Shown: positions 1-12,063, counted from the first letter of the stretch. The stretch is DNA of 64,000 nt from Evernia prunastri (GCA_003184365.1 NKYR01000023.1:186001-250000), one strand, 5' to 3'. The notes: generated by a model not told the origin, from the sequence alone. Numbers and translations are program-made.

Positions 1-1432
1 TGTCGTGAGCTCAAGCGCAACAGCGGCCATGGTATCCGCATCTCTTCGAAAGTCAAGCGTAAGTGGCCAGTCTCCCATCGATCGTACCAATTGCGGAGCA
101 ATCTTCTGGAAAACTCTAGGGGCCTTAAGATTGGTCCTAACTCCAAAAGAAAATTTCACAACCACCTTCTGGATGTTCACTTTCGTCTACGAGGTCTCGT
201 GTCTTTGCAAACGTAAAGTGATGCAAGGATGCCCAAGTCTTGGAGTCAAGATGGTGTAATCGAGGGATCTGTCCCGGAAAGGTATTGTGTCAATGCTTCT
301 AGTAGCATGGTTGGGGTTCACATGTTTCTATATGGGGCAAATCGACGGTGTCGTATTTGTGCAGCATTGAGTGCAGCCGAGAACCTGATTTTTTTTTGGG
401 AACCTGTCTCGACCATGTTCTTTTAAGGTCTAGCAGGCTCATGTCTGTGAATCTCGTGTCGAAAGTCCTCTGAGATTTATAGGGTGGGTAAGATGAGGGA
501 ATAGCGCAGATGAATGTTCTCACCGGCCTATTCCGTAGATCTTCTAATCGACCAGAGACTTCTCAACGGCTGTCATGGATCGAGCAACATACTTTGTGGT
601 TCCATTTCCCCCTCAATATCGGAGTTCAACTTCGGGCCAACTCGCAAAGTCCTGAGTGAAGACAGGAGAGACATTGAGGACAGGGCGGAGACGTGATGGT
701 GCCATAGTAGATATCGGGCGGATACGGAATGCCTAGGATAAGATAGGTACTTTATGCATTGCTTTTCCTTAAACCCAGCTTGTAGTCTGTACGATGTACA
801 CACAGACACAATGAGATCCACCTGCACGCGGTGCTGGCTACGAACCTTCTATCTACTTATTAGAAGAGCCAAGAGATCTACATACGGTTCTATTGTATGA
901 GCTCGCAGTGATAATTACAATAAATTGTAAATTCAGGGGATTAAAAGATCTTGAATAAAGCTAGAGATTATGCTTAGCATAACACTCGATAGTCAATCTC
1001 TCTATTTGAGATAGAATATCACGAGGATAACTCTTTATAAAGAATTTTTCAAGGCTATATCTATTATATCGTTTAACTCGTTTACTACTTCGACTCGTAA
1101 GAGAAATAGATCATCAATTAGATCACTTAACGATTGTACAATATTTATTGCGCGATAGTATGCTAACAATGCGTAAAGACAAAGAAGAAGGGGTTCGAGT
1201 TCTCTACGAATATAGTTTACGGGTGTAGCCTTTGCCAGTCTCTAAAATAAGAACTTTGGGAATTGCTGCAACACTAAGCACTGCGGTGTTGTAGCTACCC
1301 CTCATGTGGCAAGTAAGCATGCTCCTCATACATACTACATCTTAACATAGTGTCGTCAACACATAGATCAAGTCACGTCATCCTCAAAAGAACCTATCCT
1401 TCGCGACTACAACTGATAATCCTGGTACATTA
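1..1432. other. Non-coding / decayed region at window start
   Basis: No convincing intact gene. On the minus strand about 150-1 there is a short open stretch that could be the end of an exon running out of the window, but I do not recognise it. From about 1310 down to 905 the minus strand reads as one degraded frame of roughly 135 codons interrupted by TAA, TAG and TGA stops in AT-rich sequence. This is what a repeat-induced-point-mutation (RIP)-damaged transposon or gene relic looks like. A 17-bp stretch at 1296-1312 recurs exactly at 15240-15256, which supports a dispersed repeat. No function is assigned. Confidence 0.4.
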
Positions 1433-3089
1433 ATGATCTCCGGCGAGGCGAGCACTGTTTCTTCTGCATATCTTGTTTCTCAGTCTATTAGTCCTAACCA
1501 CAACAGTCAACCTCTGTTTCTGAACAGAGTCTTCCTCCTACTTTGGAACATATTGTCTGGATACTTCATGTCTTCAAACATAGTCCTGAACAAGGAAGGT
1601 CCAATGACCGAACCAGAGTATCCAGATGCAACACAAGGTCCCTTCTCTTTCGATTCCAGTGGTTTTTACATCCGTGACGCCTCTCGGGAAAGCGGACCGC
1701 GTCTCAGAAGACTTCTTTTTCCAGAATCGCTGAAGAACAAAAAAGCCAAAAAGTCAGCCCAAGATGATGCTAGTATAATCGACAGACCATGGATCAAGGC
1801 TCAATTGCAGTATTATGGAATCCACTTCAGTCCCGATATAGATCCCTTCAAGGCGAAAGCTCTACTGCTCACAAGTGTAGCCCATGGGCTTGTAAGCCTT
1901 CCTTGTTGGTAGGTGCAATCTAGCAGCGTCATTAACACATTTCTAGTGCGATGCGGTTCCGCCACAGGTTCTCAAGATCAAGGCCACGCTCAAGGAACAA
2001 TACAAGGTCATGATGGAGGAATATCGTGACAGAATGAATGCGTATCGTGCTCAAGAGCTGCCGATTCGGGTACAGAAATTCGAGGCTTGCGCAACTCAGA
2101 CAGAAGAAGCGGAGTGTGATGCTTCGCTTTTCCTTCGGAAATACTTTCTCGACGAGGACGGAAATCCAGACCAGACTAAGACACCGGGTTTCATTTTGCT
2201 CATTGGGTATTCCGATAGAGGTATGACTTTGAGAGGGAGAACAGATCGAGTACCTGCTCTACATGCGGCAGATGGAGGACTGGGGGGTGCAAGTAACGTG
2301 ATGGTCATTGGTTGGGACCGAGCAAAGGTAAACAATGAGGCACACCAGATCGACATGCAACAATCTCACGGAGGTGGTGTTCTACGCTCGAGCCATGATT
2401 GGCACAGACAAATGATGAGCCACCGTACTTATATGGAGGGACTTTATGATCGAAAGAAGAACCCTGACCGCAAGTCCGGCAGCGCCTTCCATGCACGTGA
2501 TGTTCATGGAAGATTCGTCATGGAGTGCAAGGCCATCCAGCATAAATGGCCGATTCTCTCAAAGGACATGCGGGTACGAATTATCCAGAGCGGACGACTG
2601 GCTATCTTTGATCTCGGAATTGTTTTTGGCTTGATGGTGTTTGGTAAGACACGGGAAGATGTCATGAACTTTTTACAAGACAGAGATTGGGACGCTGACC
2701 CCGACGATGCGGAGAGCACCGACGACGAGATCGAAAGCTTGGACTTGAGCAGTGATGAGCAATTTAGTGACGAGCGGACGGGCCGTTCTGCAAAGCGCCA
2801 GAAGATCAGGAGTAGCCATCCTCGTCGGCTGCATTTTCAATGGCGTGGGTATAACACCATGACAGGTGCTATTCAGTACGATCCTCAGGATCGCAACACG
2901 GGGTTCCTAGACTTTGCGAACGATGACGCAACCAGTTTCGAAGGAAACATCTATATGGATGTCATGGGAGGCGAAGTGTCATTTCAAGGCTACAAAGTAC
3001 CGGGATTGACTGGACCATTGACGATGAATTGGAATGCGCTCTCACATCTTGCCTCCGAGAGGGCAAAGGTTCCGAAACATGTCTGGTAA
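1433..3089 (+). CDS. Uncharacterised fungal protein (about 533 aa)
   Basis: Two exons, 1433-1891 and 1947-3089, joined by a 55-bp GT-AG intron that keeps the frame; the total of 1602 nt encodes 533 aa. The start is uncertain: ATG codons at 1433, 1568 and 1604 are all in frame, and the protein-like composition begins near 1604. I do not recognise a domain. An acidic patch (runs of D/E near residues 370-395) is followed by a basic KRQK-type stretch that could be a nuclear localisation signal. The C-terminal third is mixed hydrophobic/charged and looks globular. There is no signal peptide from the downstream starts and no membrane segment in the body. Neighbouring sequence gives no functional clue. 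That it is a real gene is fairly sure; its role is unknown. Confidence 0.6.
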
Positions 3090-4572
3090 AGGATTCGTTG
3101 GCAGACACGGCAGAAACGTATTCTTGCAATATTCGAAGCCACAATTCGGTACAACCTCACCGATACTGAAAGGCAATAGCAGGCGGTTGCGGAAATGCAG
3201 CTGCCCATACGATCATTTAGAAAATTGAACCATGCTTACTCTCTCGGCTTCACAATAGTGTAGGGCGATCTATCAGCATTGATGGCGCGAAGTTGTGTCT
3301 GACTCCAACCAAGACAGCTACGTGATGTCAATCACGCATCCCCGACCGCAATCTTTGGCTCATGTTCCACATCGTTCCACCGCAGACCTACATAGCACCT
3401 CCCTTCCCACCCCACAGGATTCGCATCGCCCAGAGTAAGTCTCTCGAACCCGTCTTCTTGCTTCACTAAATTCCTACCTACATCTTCGCCCCCTGCCCTC
3501 GCCCAATTGCTGTCTCTCAAAGGTTCCGAACCTCCCTTTTGGCGCGTTGCGGAACTTCGACGGCGCAAGCACGGCATCGTCATGGTTCTGGTACTCTGCA
3601 TTGCCTCCGCGGCTCTGCAGCCACATACACCCTTAATCTTCATCGCCTTCCTCTGCACCACTCTACGCCGGAGACGCACTCCTTCCAACTACCTACCACC
3701 CGGCACGAATGGCGATTCTACCTGCACCTGCACTCCTTCACCCTGCACCGTATTGTTACGCAACCTTACAAGGAGCCACTAGAACACTGAACCTCTTTAA
3801 TAAAAAATGCTGCTTAGAACGTCCGTTCCAAAGTCATCAAAGGCGTCATAGGGGGTAGAATTGTGTTTAGCCCCATCATAAGCTTCACCGACGAGCTGGC
3901 TACTCGAGAAGAAGACATGCCGATAGCCAGATGTTCGAAAATTTCCTATGAGAGTTTCGATTGTACTACCCTGTGGGTGACTTTCACGGCTCGACGGCGG
4001 GATTCGCAACCTGATACGCAAGCCAGACTGCAAGCTAAGAAGCGTTGGGCCTGAGATGCAAAAGAAACTCGGTGTTGAAGCGTAGAATGAAAGTCCCTTT
4101 GTAAATCGTGCGGACAACCTATTGTCATCCATCCCACTTTCCGAAGCAGCAGCTTCGAGCGGCTACTCTCGTACGCATTGCAGCCCGGGTCTTGTAAGAA
4201 GTGTTGGCAACATCAATTGCGTCAGAGCAGTATGCCTTGTGTGGTTTGGGGAATGAAGTAGCAGATACGGAAAGGATAAAGATTACTCGCAGCTGGCAAT
4301 TGGTAAGAAAGTTTTGGTAATCTCGGTGTTCTTAATCCTAAGAATCCGATCGTCACATGACCCGAGGCGAATTGACGAATCGGCTTTCTAGGTCCAATGC
4401 TCGGGTTCAACTTTGCCACTGTTTCGTTTCAGTCCACCACACCGCGTGCCGGCCCAACTTGGCTAGCTTATCTTGGCAACCATAAGTATATGCTCTTCGT
4501 AGCACAGACATGTCGCATCTCTGCTACTCCTCAACCTTTTGCAAATTTTGCCCCTTCCCAGATTATCCTACC
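3090..4572. other. Intergenic, no supported gene
   Basis: Several overlapping open frames of 60-118 codons exist on both strands (for example minus 3688-3332 and minus 4132-3797). None has a recognisable domain, and their compositions look like chance reading frames. CT-rich sequence at 3600-3780 could be leader or promoter sequence. Nothing else is supported. Confidence 0.4.
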
Positions 4573-5435
4573 ATGGCATCCTCTCCAACCCGTTCGCCAT
4601 TTGCACCGGCCCTGAAAGCCAGAAATTACCACATAGAGGTGCATCTTGCGGACTCTCGTCTCGATCCACCAGAGAGCTATCTCTTCATCCAGTCATTTCT
4701 GGTCCTATCCGCGGGTCTCTTATGGACGATGGCCTACCTTTTCTACTGCATCGGGACCTTTCGAGACCACAAGTCCGCAATGCCTCTGTATTGCCTGTGT
4801 GTCCCTGTGTCCAAAGGAAGAGGGGGCTGAGATGTATTGACTGGCGTCACAGGTACCCAGCCTTGGCGTGGGAGCTCTACTATTGGATCGTCTTATCATC
4901 CACGCCTTTGGAGCGCATTGGCTACAGTGCATGGTTCGTCACTGACTTGATACACGCGGCCCTCGTGATTCGGTATGCGTACGCGGGCCGCACCAGGCAG
5001 GCTGCGCAGAGGATGTGTCGTGGGGTTTGTATCTCCCTTTTTGGCTTGTGGGTAGTATCCGTTTTCAACCCGGACCATCAAAACTCGGCGTTTTGGACAG
5101 GACTTGTGCTGCAGATGCTTATCAGCTGGGGAAGTCTGTATGACCTCGTTTGTGGAGAAGGCGTAAAGGGTCATTCCCTTGAGATTTGGTTTGTCAAACC
5201 TCACAAGAGCAATATAGGGAAATGACTTGCTCATCAAGGTTACAGGTGCGCTCGGACTTTAGCAACTGTGTTCGCTTTCCTTGTATTTGTGTGGCGTTAT
5301 CTGAACACGCCGGATAACTGGCTTTATGTCGTCAATCCTTGCGCTATTGCTCTGATGATTGTCTCCATGTTGGGTGATACCTTGTATCCAATTTTCTTTC
5401 TCAGGCGGAGCTTGAAGAAAGGAAAAGTGATGTGA
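4573..5435 (+). CDS. Pyr4/PaxB-like integral membrane terpene cyclase homologue
   Basis: Three exons (4573-4796, 4853-5188, 5246-5435) separated by 56- and 57-bp introns give 249 aa, the usual length of the Pyr4/PaxB family. Hydrophobic segments predict about seven membrane spans. Family-like motifs are MPLYCL followed by LAWE (acid at residue 82), GHSLEIW at about 181-187 and GDTLYP (acid at about 231). In Pyr4 two acids, one in the NxAWE-type motif and one near the C-terminus, are thought to protonate the epoxide or olefin; matching acids are present here. Family members cyclise epoxy-farnesyl or geranylgeranyl groups of meroterpenoids and indole diterpenes. No prenyltransferase, GGPP synthase or epoxidase lies nearby, so its substrate is unknown and it may be an orphan or a non-catalytic relative. 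Confidence 0.75.
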
Positions 5436-6453
5436 AGACAAAGACAAAATGGTTCGCAAATGTTTGAAGATCATCGAGTAAGTATGCAACTTTTGACCAC
5501 CTACCTTTTCGCCACTGCACCTATACATGTTACATAGAGTGGCATAGCTTGCCAAGCCGGTAATTACTCACAGAAATTCAGACACCTCCGTCGAAGCCAG
5601 GCAGCAGGAACATCTAGTATTCCGAGACGCTAACCCAACATTCGTGCATCGTGCTCGCTGCAGGACTTCAGCTTCCTGTTCCTTTGAGGGTGCTTCCCTG
5701 ATAGACGGAGGGAGTATCCAGAAGGATCATCCTTTAGGACCTAGGAGCCACTGTCCTGAACGACAACGGAGAAACCATACCTTTATGTAGAAGCTGGGTT
5801 TGACTGCTTCTACATTGCACCCCTCATTTGTCATATATGGCCAATGCGCCTGAAATTTCTCCAGCGAAAAGATGATATCATCGGATAAACTGAACAGACG
5901 GAGCCGCACAGAGACATAGACGCCAGGCCATCAGCATTGTCTAATTAACGAACAAGACGCCGCACTGGTAAGGTACGGAGGTGCGGAGGCAGCGAGTGGC
6001 CAACAAATATAGCGAGGTGTAGTTGTGACATTGGCAGCGAGGTACATTGTCTACTGTTAGTAATACATGTATCTTTGGAAGCCAGACTGGCTGTACTCTC
6101 AGCGGGGCTTCAGAGGGACTAGAGTAGCTGAGCTCAACCCCCGCTGACCTGGTTAACCTGCACTGGCGTCCGTAGTTGCAGGATAACTGGGAGCACCAAC
6201 GACGGCCGAGACGACCACACTTGCCGCTAAGGAGTACCGCACAACATTCTTGCTTTCACCGTGCACGTTGTATCCGTGCCCAATCGTTTGAGTGTGCTGA
6301 GCATCTGCGCACATCTGCGCTTTCATTCTTCATTCACGACTTCCAAGTGCGCTCATCCAGCATTCCCTGGCCCTGGTTACTGCACGATGTCTTTGGCGTT
6401 CGCTATCTGTGACTTCATTGCGGTCGGAGACCTCGCTTAGGTACGTTACCCTC
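5436..6453. other. Intergenic, no supported gene
   Basis: About 1 kb with only short chance frames on both strands. I see no recognisable coding, RNA or repeat structure. Confidence 0.4.
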
Positions 6454-6890
6454 ATGGCGTTCAAAGCTGACATCTCGACCTTGGCGGCGGAGGCTGTACC
6501 GCAATTGTTACAAGATTGCTCGGGGGGGTCCACAGGTGTTCCAACCAATAGTGGGTGCGATATCCAGCGTTTCCAATTCTCTAGCTGTTCTACAGGAGGA
6601 GGTCAAAGACCCCACTTCGACACTGGTACTGGCTGGAGAAGACAGAGTACGAGTGCTAATTCAAACATTGTCTGGGATTGGTGAGACACTAAAGCGGCTG
6701 GAGAAGGTCGCGAAGAAGTATGAATATTCTTGGCTCGGGCTCGACTAGACGGCAAATATGGGCTAAGTTCAAAACTTTTCGGGAGTTTTAGGGGATCGAC
6801 ACCCTTAGAAACAATGTTGGTACCTCGACGTGGTCAAGGTCTTTGAATCATCTCGGCTGCTTCACTAGCTCAATTATCATAACACGGTAA
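6454..6890 (+). pseudogene. Degenerate N-terminal fragment of a fungal STAND/NLR-type protein
   Basis: An ATG at 6454 opens a helix-rich segment, and the reading then moves between frames. A second open part (about 6536-6748) has the pattern of the fungal STAND N-terminal domain: alternating hydrophobics, a GEDR-like turn, then GIGETLKRLEKV. After an in-frame stop at 6746-6748 a further frame resumes with a WAKFKTFR-like and a GIDTLRNNV-like stretch, the usual continuation of this domain, again broken by a stop. No NACHT ATPase follows. The best reading is a fossil of a NACHT/ankyrin-type receptor. The intact NACHT gene at 18.8-22.2 kb is not an obvious parent. The family call is from pattern only, without alignment. 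Confidence 0.45.
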
Positions 6891-7306
6891 CGAATTTGCT
6901 ATTGGCTTCTGGGGGCAAGTCAGTTCTCGACTCGATAAACCGAGGTTTCGATCACTAACCTCTCCCGAAAAAAGAACTTCTCCATACTCATGCCATAGTA
7001 AAGATATTCCAAGCTAGCATACCAGGCGGATCATAACCTCATCTACCATCCACGAATCAGTCTTTCTTAAAGATCTGTAGAGACCGGAGGCGTCATGGTA
7101 ATCGCCCCTTCAGCTCAACAAGCTCCGTCGAGCACCCAGGACATTTTCAATCGACATCGATGTATAGCCCTTTTGGTTCTGTATGGCATCTGTAGGAAAG
7201 AAGTCCTGCCTTCGACGAAGGTCATGGCTGCTTGAGCTCAGTCTGCGAACTGACGAATCAGATGTGAGCCTGCAGCCCGTTCTCACACACCAGAGCGGGC
7301 CCATAC
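6891..7306. other. Intergenic, no supported gene
   Basis: Low-complexity-free sequence with no gene that I can support on either strand. Confidence 0.35.
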
Positions 7307-7819
7307 TCAGTGGCCCATCCGTACAATCTGCATCCTCCAGCATTCACTCCACCCTCGTTCGGCAATGCCATTTTCTTCATCCCCGGCTAGCGCCACCCCT
7401 TCCGGCGCCAGCACCCCGATGCTCCTCATCACCTGTCCAAGCGCCCCGGCCAACTCCGGATCATTGGAAACCCAGCTCCACGGCCTACCCACATTGAAAC
7501 CAGCTCTTCTCTGCTCCTCGGTTGTGTTCAAACCCGTGTTGAACGCGTCCAACAGCAGCAGCGCCAACGTCTCCGCTATCACATCTATGGTAGCGCTGTG
7601 GAAATAGTGTATCAGAGGCCCTTCGACATAACCGTAGCGATCGCCGAGGTTGACAAGGAAGAGGTAAATTTCGAGAGGCTGGTCGGGAATTCGGCGGAGG
7701 GAGATGTGCCAGTGATTGGGCACCGTCTTGGAGGGCCAGAGCTGGCTGCGGTTAAGGGCGTTGAAGGTTGAGACGAGAGTGGTAGAATTGAAGTCATGCA
7801 TTGCTGAGGAGTTTGACAT
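7307..7819 (-). CDS. Hypothetical protein (170 aa)
   Basis: A single open frame begins with ATG at 7819 and ends at 7307. The composition is protein-like, with a conserved-looking core of aromatic and hydrophobic residues (IYLFLVNLGDRYGYV, then a helix-like AETLALLLLDAF). There is no signal peptide or membrane span, and I recognise no family. It may lack additional exons, since the sequence upstream on the minus strand (8124-7820) is open in another frame. Both neighbours are non-coding. Its existence as a gene is moderately likely and its function is unknown. Confidence 0.45.
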   Translation of the reverse strand: MSNSSAMHDFNSTTLVSTFNALNRSQLWPSKTVPNHWHISLRRIPDQPLEIYLFLVNLGDRYGYVEGPLIHYFHSATIDVIAETLALLLLDAFNTGLNTTEEQRRAGFNVGRPWSWVSNDPELAGALGQVMRSIGVLAPEGVALAGDEENGIAERGWSECWRMQIVRMGH

Positions 7820-10284
7820 GGCGGATACGGACGTAGAAATGGTAAAGTATGTCTTGTTGGCGCAGGGTGTGAAGGAGAAGGTCGTCGCTTGGGAATGCCA
7901 ATATCGCAGTACCTCCTTGGGTGCCGGGGATGATGCGGGGACCTTGGACGAAAGACCCTCTCCCGCCCGGTGAGTGTGGTGTATAGTCTGTTATTCAATC
8001 TACTTGAGGTCATGGTCAGAAAAAAAAGAACTGTCAAGAGGTAAGACGACAAGCGCACCTTCCACAGAATACAACAAACAATTGAGGTGGGGCAACTCGA
8101 GCCTAATTCAACCCTTCCGGGCATGCTCTAGTGTCATCGACAAACGCTACAGCCACGGTCGATCAATCTCAGCCACCTCACTTTCAACATGCCGCTCGCA
8201 AGCATCAAAGCAGCAAGCAAAAGCAAACCATCTAACTCAAAGGCCATCCTTGCTCTCAACGCAGTTCTCCGCCCCCAACCCGTTTCTGGGTAGCTCCGCC
8301 GGCGGCTAGTCCCTAGAATTGACCATCATCAACATCTTTCCAACGGCTATCCAACTTTCTCTTTTATCGTATCACAGCCTAGGCGATATGAGGAACCTGC
8401 TTGACGGTGATACCCCAAAGTCTCAGCCTCCTTAGATCGTCCATTGTCGCTGGCGCTTGGTCTTTTAAACAGCCCGAGACTTTGGAACTACCATCGGCAT
8501 CTGACTCGGCACTCGAAATGCTAAGAGTAAACGATCAAAAGGGAAGACTTGATCTCTATTCATTGCTCTGAAACGTTTAGATCGCCGCAAACTGTCGAGG
8601 ATCTACCAGTCGGTCTTTTTGCACCGACGTCAGAGTCAGCTCTTGGGCGACAGGTTGACATCTCGATGCCTCGCGAAAACATGCCTCAAATTCTCAATAT
8701 TCTCCGATGCTTACCTTTAGCACGTCCTCCCGCGGCCCTGACCCTGCCACTTTCTGCTCCCTTGAGTGTCAGCTCGGGCGCCAGTATAGCGCTGGCAGTG
8801 ACGGAGCTTGTTGATCCTTGTCCGCTTGGAGTTCTTACACATTCCTGGCTTACAAGGTGCCTTCATACCTTATCTCAACGGGCGTTGCAGGCCTATGGAG
8901 GTGTTAAAACGAAGCTGAGTGTCTTCCTAGACCCATTCGCGCGAGTTCGTCATAGCCAATGAATGAGTTTCGGCCACGAACAGAAGTCCGCTCAGAAATT
9001 GACCTGCTTGTATAAACGCCCAGGTCTATAAGATCGAGAAAGGGGCTCCGTGACTGATTCCTTTGATCATGATACCTTGGCTCACAAATAGATGTCCGGC
9101 AAAGCCTGCCTTGATAGCATTTTCATTGCTATCTTTAGTACCACCACCACGCCCTAGACTTGACCGTTTGGGAGACCAGTGCGGTACAGGCAATATCTAT
9201 TGGTCCAATGTGACTATTTATTTGGGCCCTCTCCGGGTGGGATTTCTCCGCACCCTTGGCGGACGAGCGACCTCTGCACCCTGTTTTAACGGTCGTTGAA
9301 ACATCCTGGTATATCTAAACGCTACGACATAGAAAGCTCATTGTTTGAAAATTGTTCCTTGTCTCGCGGGGACGGCCTTACTTAGCCCTTTCTTACCGCT
9401 TTTCACGCCATGTGATATGATTCTGTTCAGCCTCCGGAGACTCACTCTTCAAATCTTGAAAGCAGCTCGGTTGCATTAGTTCTGATAAGAGCTGGGAATG
9501 GCGTCAAAAGATGTTTTTTCTCCTCGAGCTTTACGATCTTGAACCGTTGCACTGGGCTGGCTGCTGATGATGAGACGGGTGATGTTATCCTACTTAGGAT
9601 ATGGCATGCTTTAATACTATACTGTAGCATCGATACCTACTCTATGCGTTTTAGCGCTCGATGATCTTTTGAAGATACTAAGCAGAAAGTCTCCGACGAG
9701 GGTCTTTACTCCGCCGACAAAAATCTACTAATGGAGGCTCCTGCCACCGTCCTCGGCCAATACATCCATCACTTGCACCATGGCAGCTTGTCATTGGTTT
9801 CAATTGATGTGCGGCAAGCGCTGAGGCTCTAACGCCCAAATGATACCTGACAGCATGCATGCATCCCGTCTGCATGTCTGCGACCCTGCGCCAGATGAGA
9901 AAAGCAGAGGATAAGGACCCGCGTCATCATGCTATTCATTCGCCGTTATCGTCATCGTAAGGGGACTCTGTACGCGCTTTCAATCCGGGTCCGTCGAAAA
10001 GGCCCCCCTGTCAGGAACGAAAGATCGGCAGCGATGACCGTTGAGCAGAACTAGTCCAGCTGAATATGTCACGCTAGACCTTCGCCATCCAGCTACCGTT
10101 CCTCATCTCCGCCAGAAAACCAGCTTCAAAACTTGGAATATACCATGACTGAGGCCAGAGAGCCCCGAGAACCTTCGCAAACGACCGTGCTAGAGACCGA
10201 TGAACGTTTCCACCGCCGTCATGCCGCCTCATGTGCCTCCCATCACTGCTAGACCAAGGCAGATTTTTCCCCTGAGCAGATATC
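7820..10284. other. Long intergenic region, no supported gene
   Basis: About 2.5 kb without a convincing gene. A 137-codon plus-strand frame at 8549-8962 has no ATG at its start and no recognisable domain. Shorter frames elsewhere look random. The right end, before the hydrophobin, becomes C/A-rich. Confidence 0.4.
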
Positions 10285-10290
10285 TATAAA
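10285..10290 (+). promoter_or_regulatory. Probable TATA box of the hydrophobin gene
   Basis: TATAAA lies about 150 bp upstream of the hydrophobin ATG. Between them is a long C/A-rich, G-poor leader (about 10310-10439), typical of 5' UTRs of highly expressed secreted fungal proteins. The inference is from position and composition only. Confidence 0.45.
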
Positions 10291-10439
10291 GAACGACCCA
10301 AATCCCCACATTCCTTCCTCCCATCCCATCCCAAACACTACCATCCGACACACAATCAATACCAATCAACCGACTTCCCAACCACCCCCAACCATTCCCA
10401 ATCCCACCCGCAACCCAAACTCCCAAAAATCCCCCAACC

Positions 10440-11014
10440 ATGCATTTCACCACCACCACCACCATCGTCGCCGCCTTCCTCGCAAGCGCCTCCCTCACCA
10501 CGGCCGTCCCGGCCTTCGCCGGCAACGCCAAACGCCAAGCGTCCCTCCTCTGCAGCGGCGCTTCCGCGACCCCGAATTGCTGCGCCGTCAACGTGCTCGA
10601 TGTCGCGGATCTGCAGTGCGCTGACCGTAAGCTATCCGATCCGACCCAACTCCCAGCCCACATATCATATACATACATACATACTCCAATCCCTCTACCC
10701 ACTCGCTGCCTACTCTGACCGGACCCGACCTGACACGTCCTGAATCTCTCCTTACTTACACAAACACGCACATATAGCTCCCACGCTACCGACCGACGTG
10801 GCCAACTTCACGCAGATATGTGCGGATATCGGACAGGAGGCTCAGTGCTGCACGCTTGATCTTGTGAGTCTTTTCTTCTTTTCTTTTTCCTCCTTTTCTT
10901 CTTCCTTTCTCTTCTTGGTTCCTAGTTATTTCTCATCAGAAGGTGAACGCTGACTCGTGCTCGTCGCGAACATAGTTGGACCAAGGACTCTTGTGCACTG
11001 CTCCTCAGGGGTAG
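10440..11014 (+). CDS. Class II hydrophobin
   Basis: Three exons (10440-10626, 10778-10863, 10976-11014) give 103 aa. An N-terminal secretion signal (MHFTTTTTIV and following Ala/Ser-rich core) ends before a KR processing-type site near residue 32. The mature part has eight cysteines in the order C-CC-C-C-CC-C, with CCAVNVLD and CCTLDL blocks as in class II hydrophobins. These small secreted amphipathic proteins coat hyphae and spores and assemble at air-water interfaces. The introns are 151 and 112 bp; the second opens with an unusually long, almost pure pyrimidine tract (about 10869-10915). Class II members are known from ascomycetes, which supports the organism assignment. The family call is secure; the exact ortholog is not named. 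Confidence 0.88.
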
Positions 11015-11625
11015 TGGAGTGGAGGAGGATGGGGTGGAGTGTTGACTTGGGGAAAGAGGGGGCAGGTGGAGAGTGATGGGGGATGGGGGAGAATGGATGA
11101 CATGGATGACTTGGGATACTGATTGCGTATCGAACATGAAACACTATTTAGTATGCTGCATGTCATCGACATCGATAGCAATGCCATCTGTGTGATTGTG
11201 AAGCTGCGCTTGAGACGTTCTCGCTCTCTATAAAACATTTGCGTACTGCTTGCAAGATGCCAGTACAGACTGATAGCCACTTTGTCTACTTACGATTCAG
11301 TCAGTTCAATCTCGCTGAGGAGCGGGTGTGGACTAGAACTATACCAGAAGTCTACAGTCTATACGCGCGCAAGAGTATGATATTGAATCATTGACTCTAG
11401 CAATTCATTTACTCTCCCATCTTCACCCCGGCAATGGCAAGCCGTACCACCAAGATTGTCATGATGCAAGCCTAGATTCGCTTTTTGAGTAAGTTACAGC
11501 TGGGCTGCGACCGTGTGGGGGATTCTCGAGCCGCACAAAGCTGGTGACTCTCATGCTGTCTTCTTGCGTAGGTGAACTGTTCCAGCGGCCGGCTGACACT
11601 GAATTAACTGCAGTTCTTTCGAGAT
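11015..11625. other. Intergenic, no supported gene
   Basis: Downstream region of the hydrophobin gene. It has only GA-rich and short chance frames, and no RNA or repeat structure was recognised. Confidence 0.4.
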
Positions 11626-12063
11626 TTAGGTTTCAATTCTTTGTACGTAGATCAGCTGGTAATTTACGTGCGGAATTGTGTCGCCGCGTACACACGAGAT
11701 AGCTTGCTGCGTGCAATTCGCATCTCCGTGATTCGTGGCTATAATCACCTCGCTGCCATCGCCTTGTGATGATGCACCTTGGGGCGAAACAGCACGCTGA
11801 GACCGCGCTCGCACCTTGGCCTTCATCCACTGAGACAGCGGCTCCTCCTCTTCGGACTGTTTTGTGCTGCTAGCCTGCAGCGGTATACTCACTGCGTTCG
11901 AATCCCTCAGCCTGGTCTTCGTGAGCAGACTCTCCCTCGCTTTTCCTCCCATATCTCCATTACCGATCCAGCACAACCTCCGCAGACCCAACAAACTCGC
12001 ATCGTCACAGCGAACCCAATAGCTCTTCTTGTTCCGAGAAACACCCTCACCCACTCCTCTCAT
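11626..12063 (-). CDS. Possible small hypothetical ORF (145 aa)
   Basis: The ATG at 12063 is directly preceded by an in-frame stop, and the frame stays open to 11626. The composition includes an EEEE-containing acidic patch and a K/R-rich segment and is not obviously low-complexity, but I recognise no domain and see no convincing introns. It could be a genuine short gene or a chance frame in GC-rich sequence. Confidence 0.25.
   Translation of the reverse strand: MRGVGEGVSRNKKSYWVRCDDASLLGLRRLCWIGNGDMGGKARESLLTKTRLRDSNAVSIPLQASSTKQSEEEEPLSQWMKAKVRARSQRAVSPQGASSQGDGSEVIIATNHGDANCTQQAISCVRGDTIPHVNYQLIYVQRIET

Noticed and set aside
8549..8962. 137-codon plus frame
   Set aside because: No ATG at the start, no recognisable domain, and it lies in otherwise non-coding sequence.
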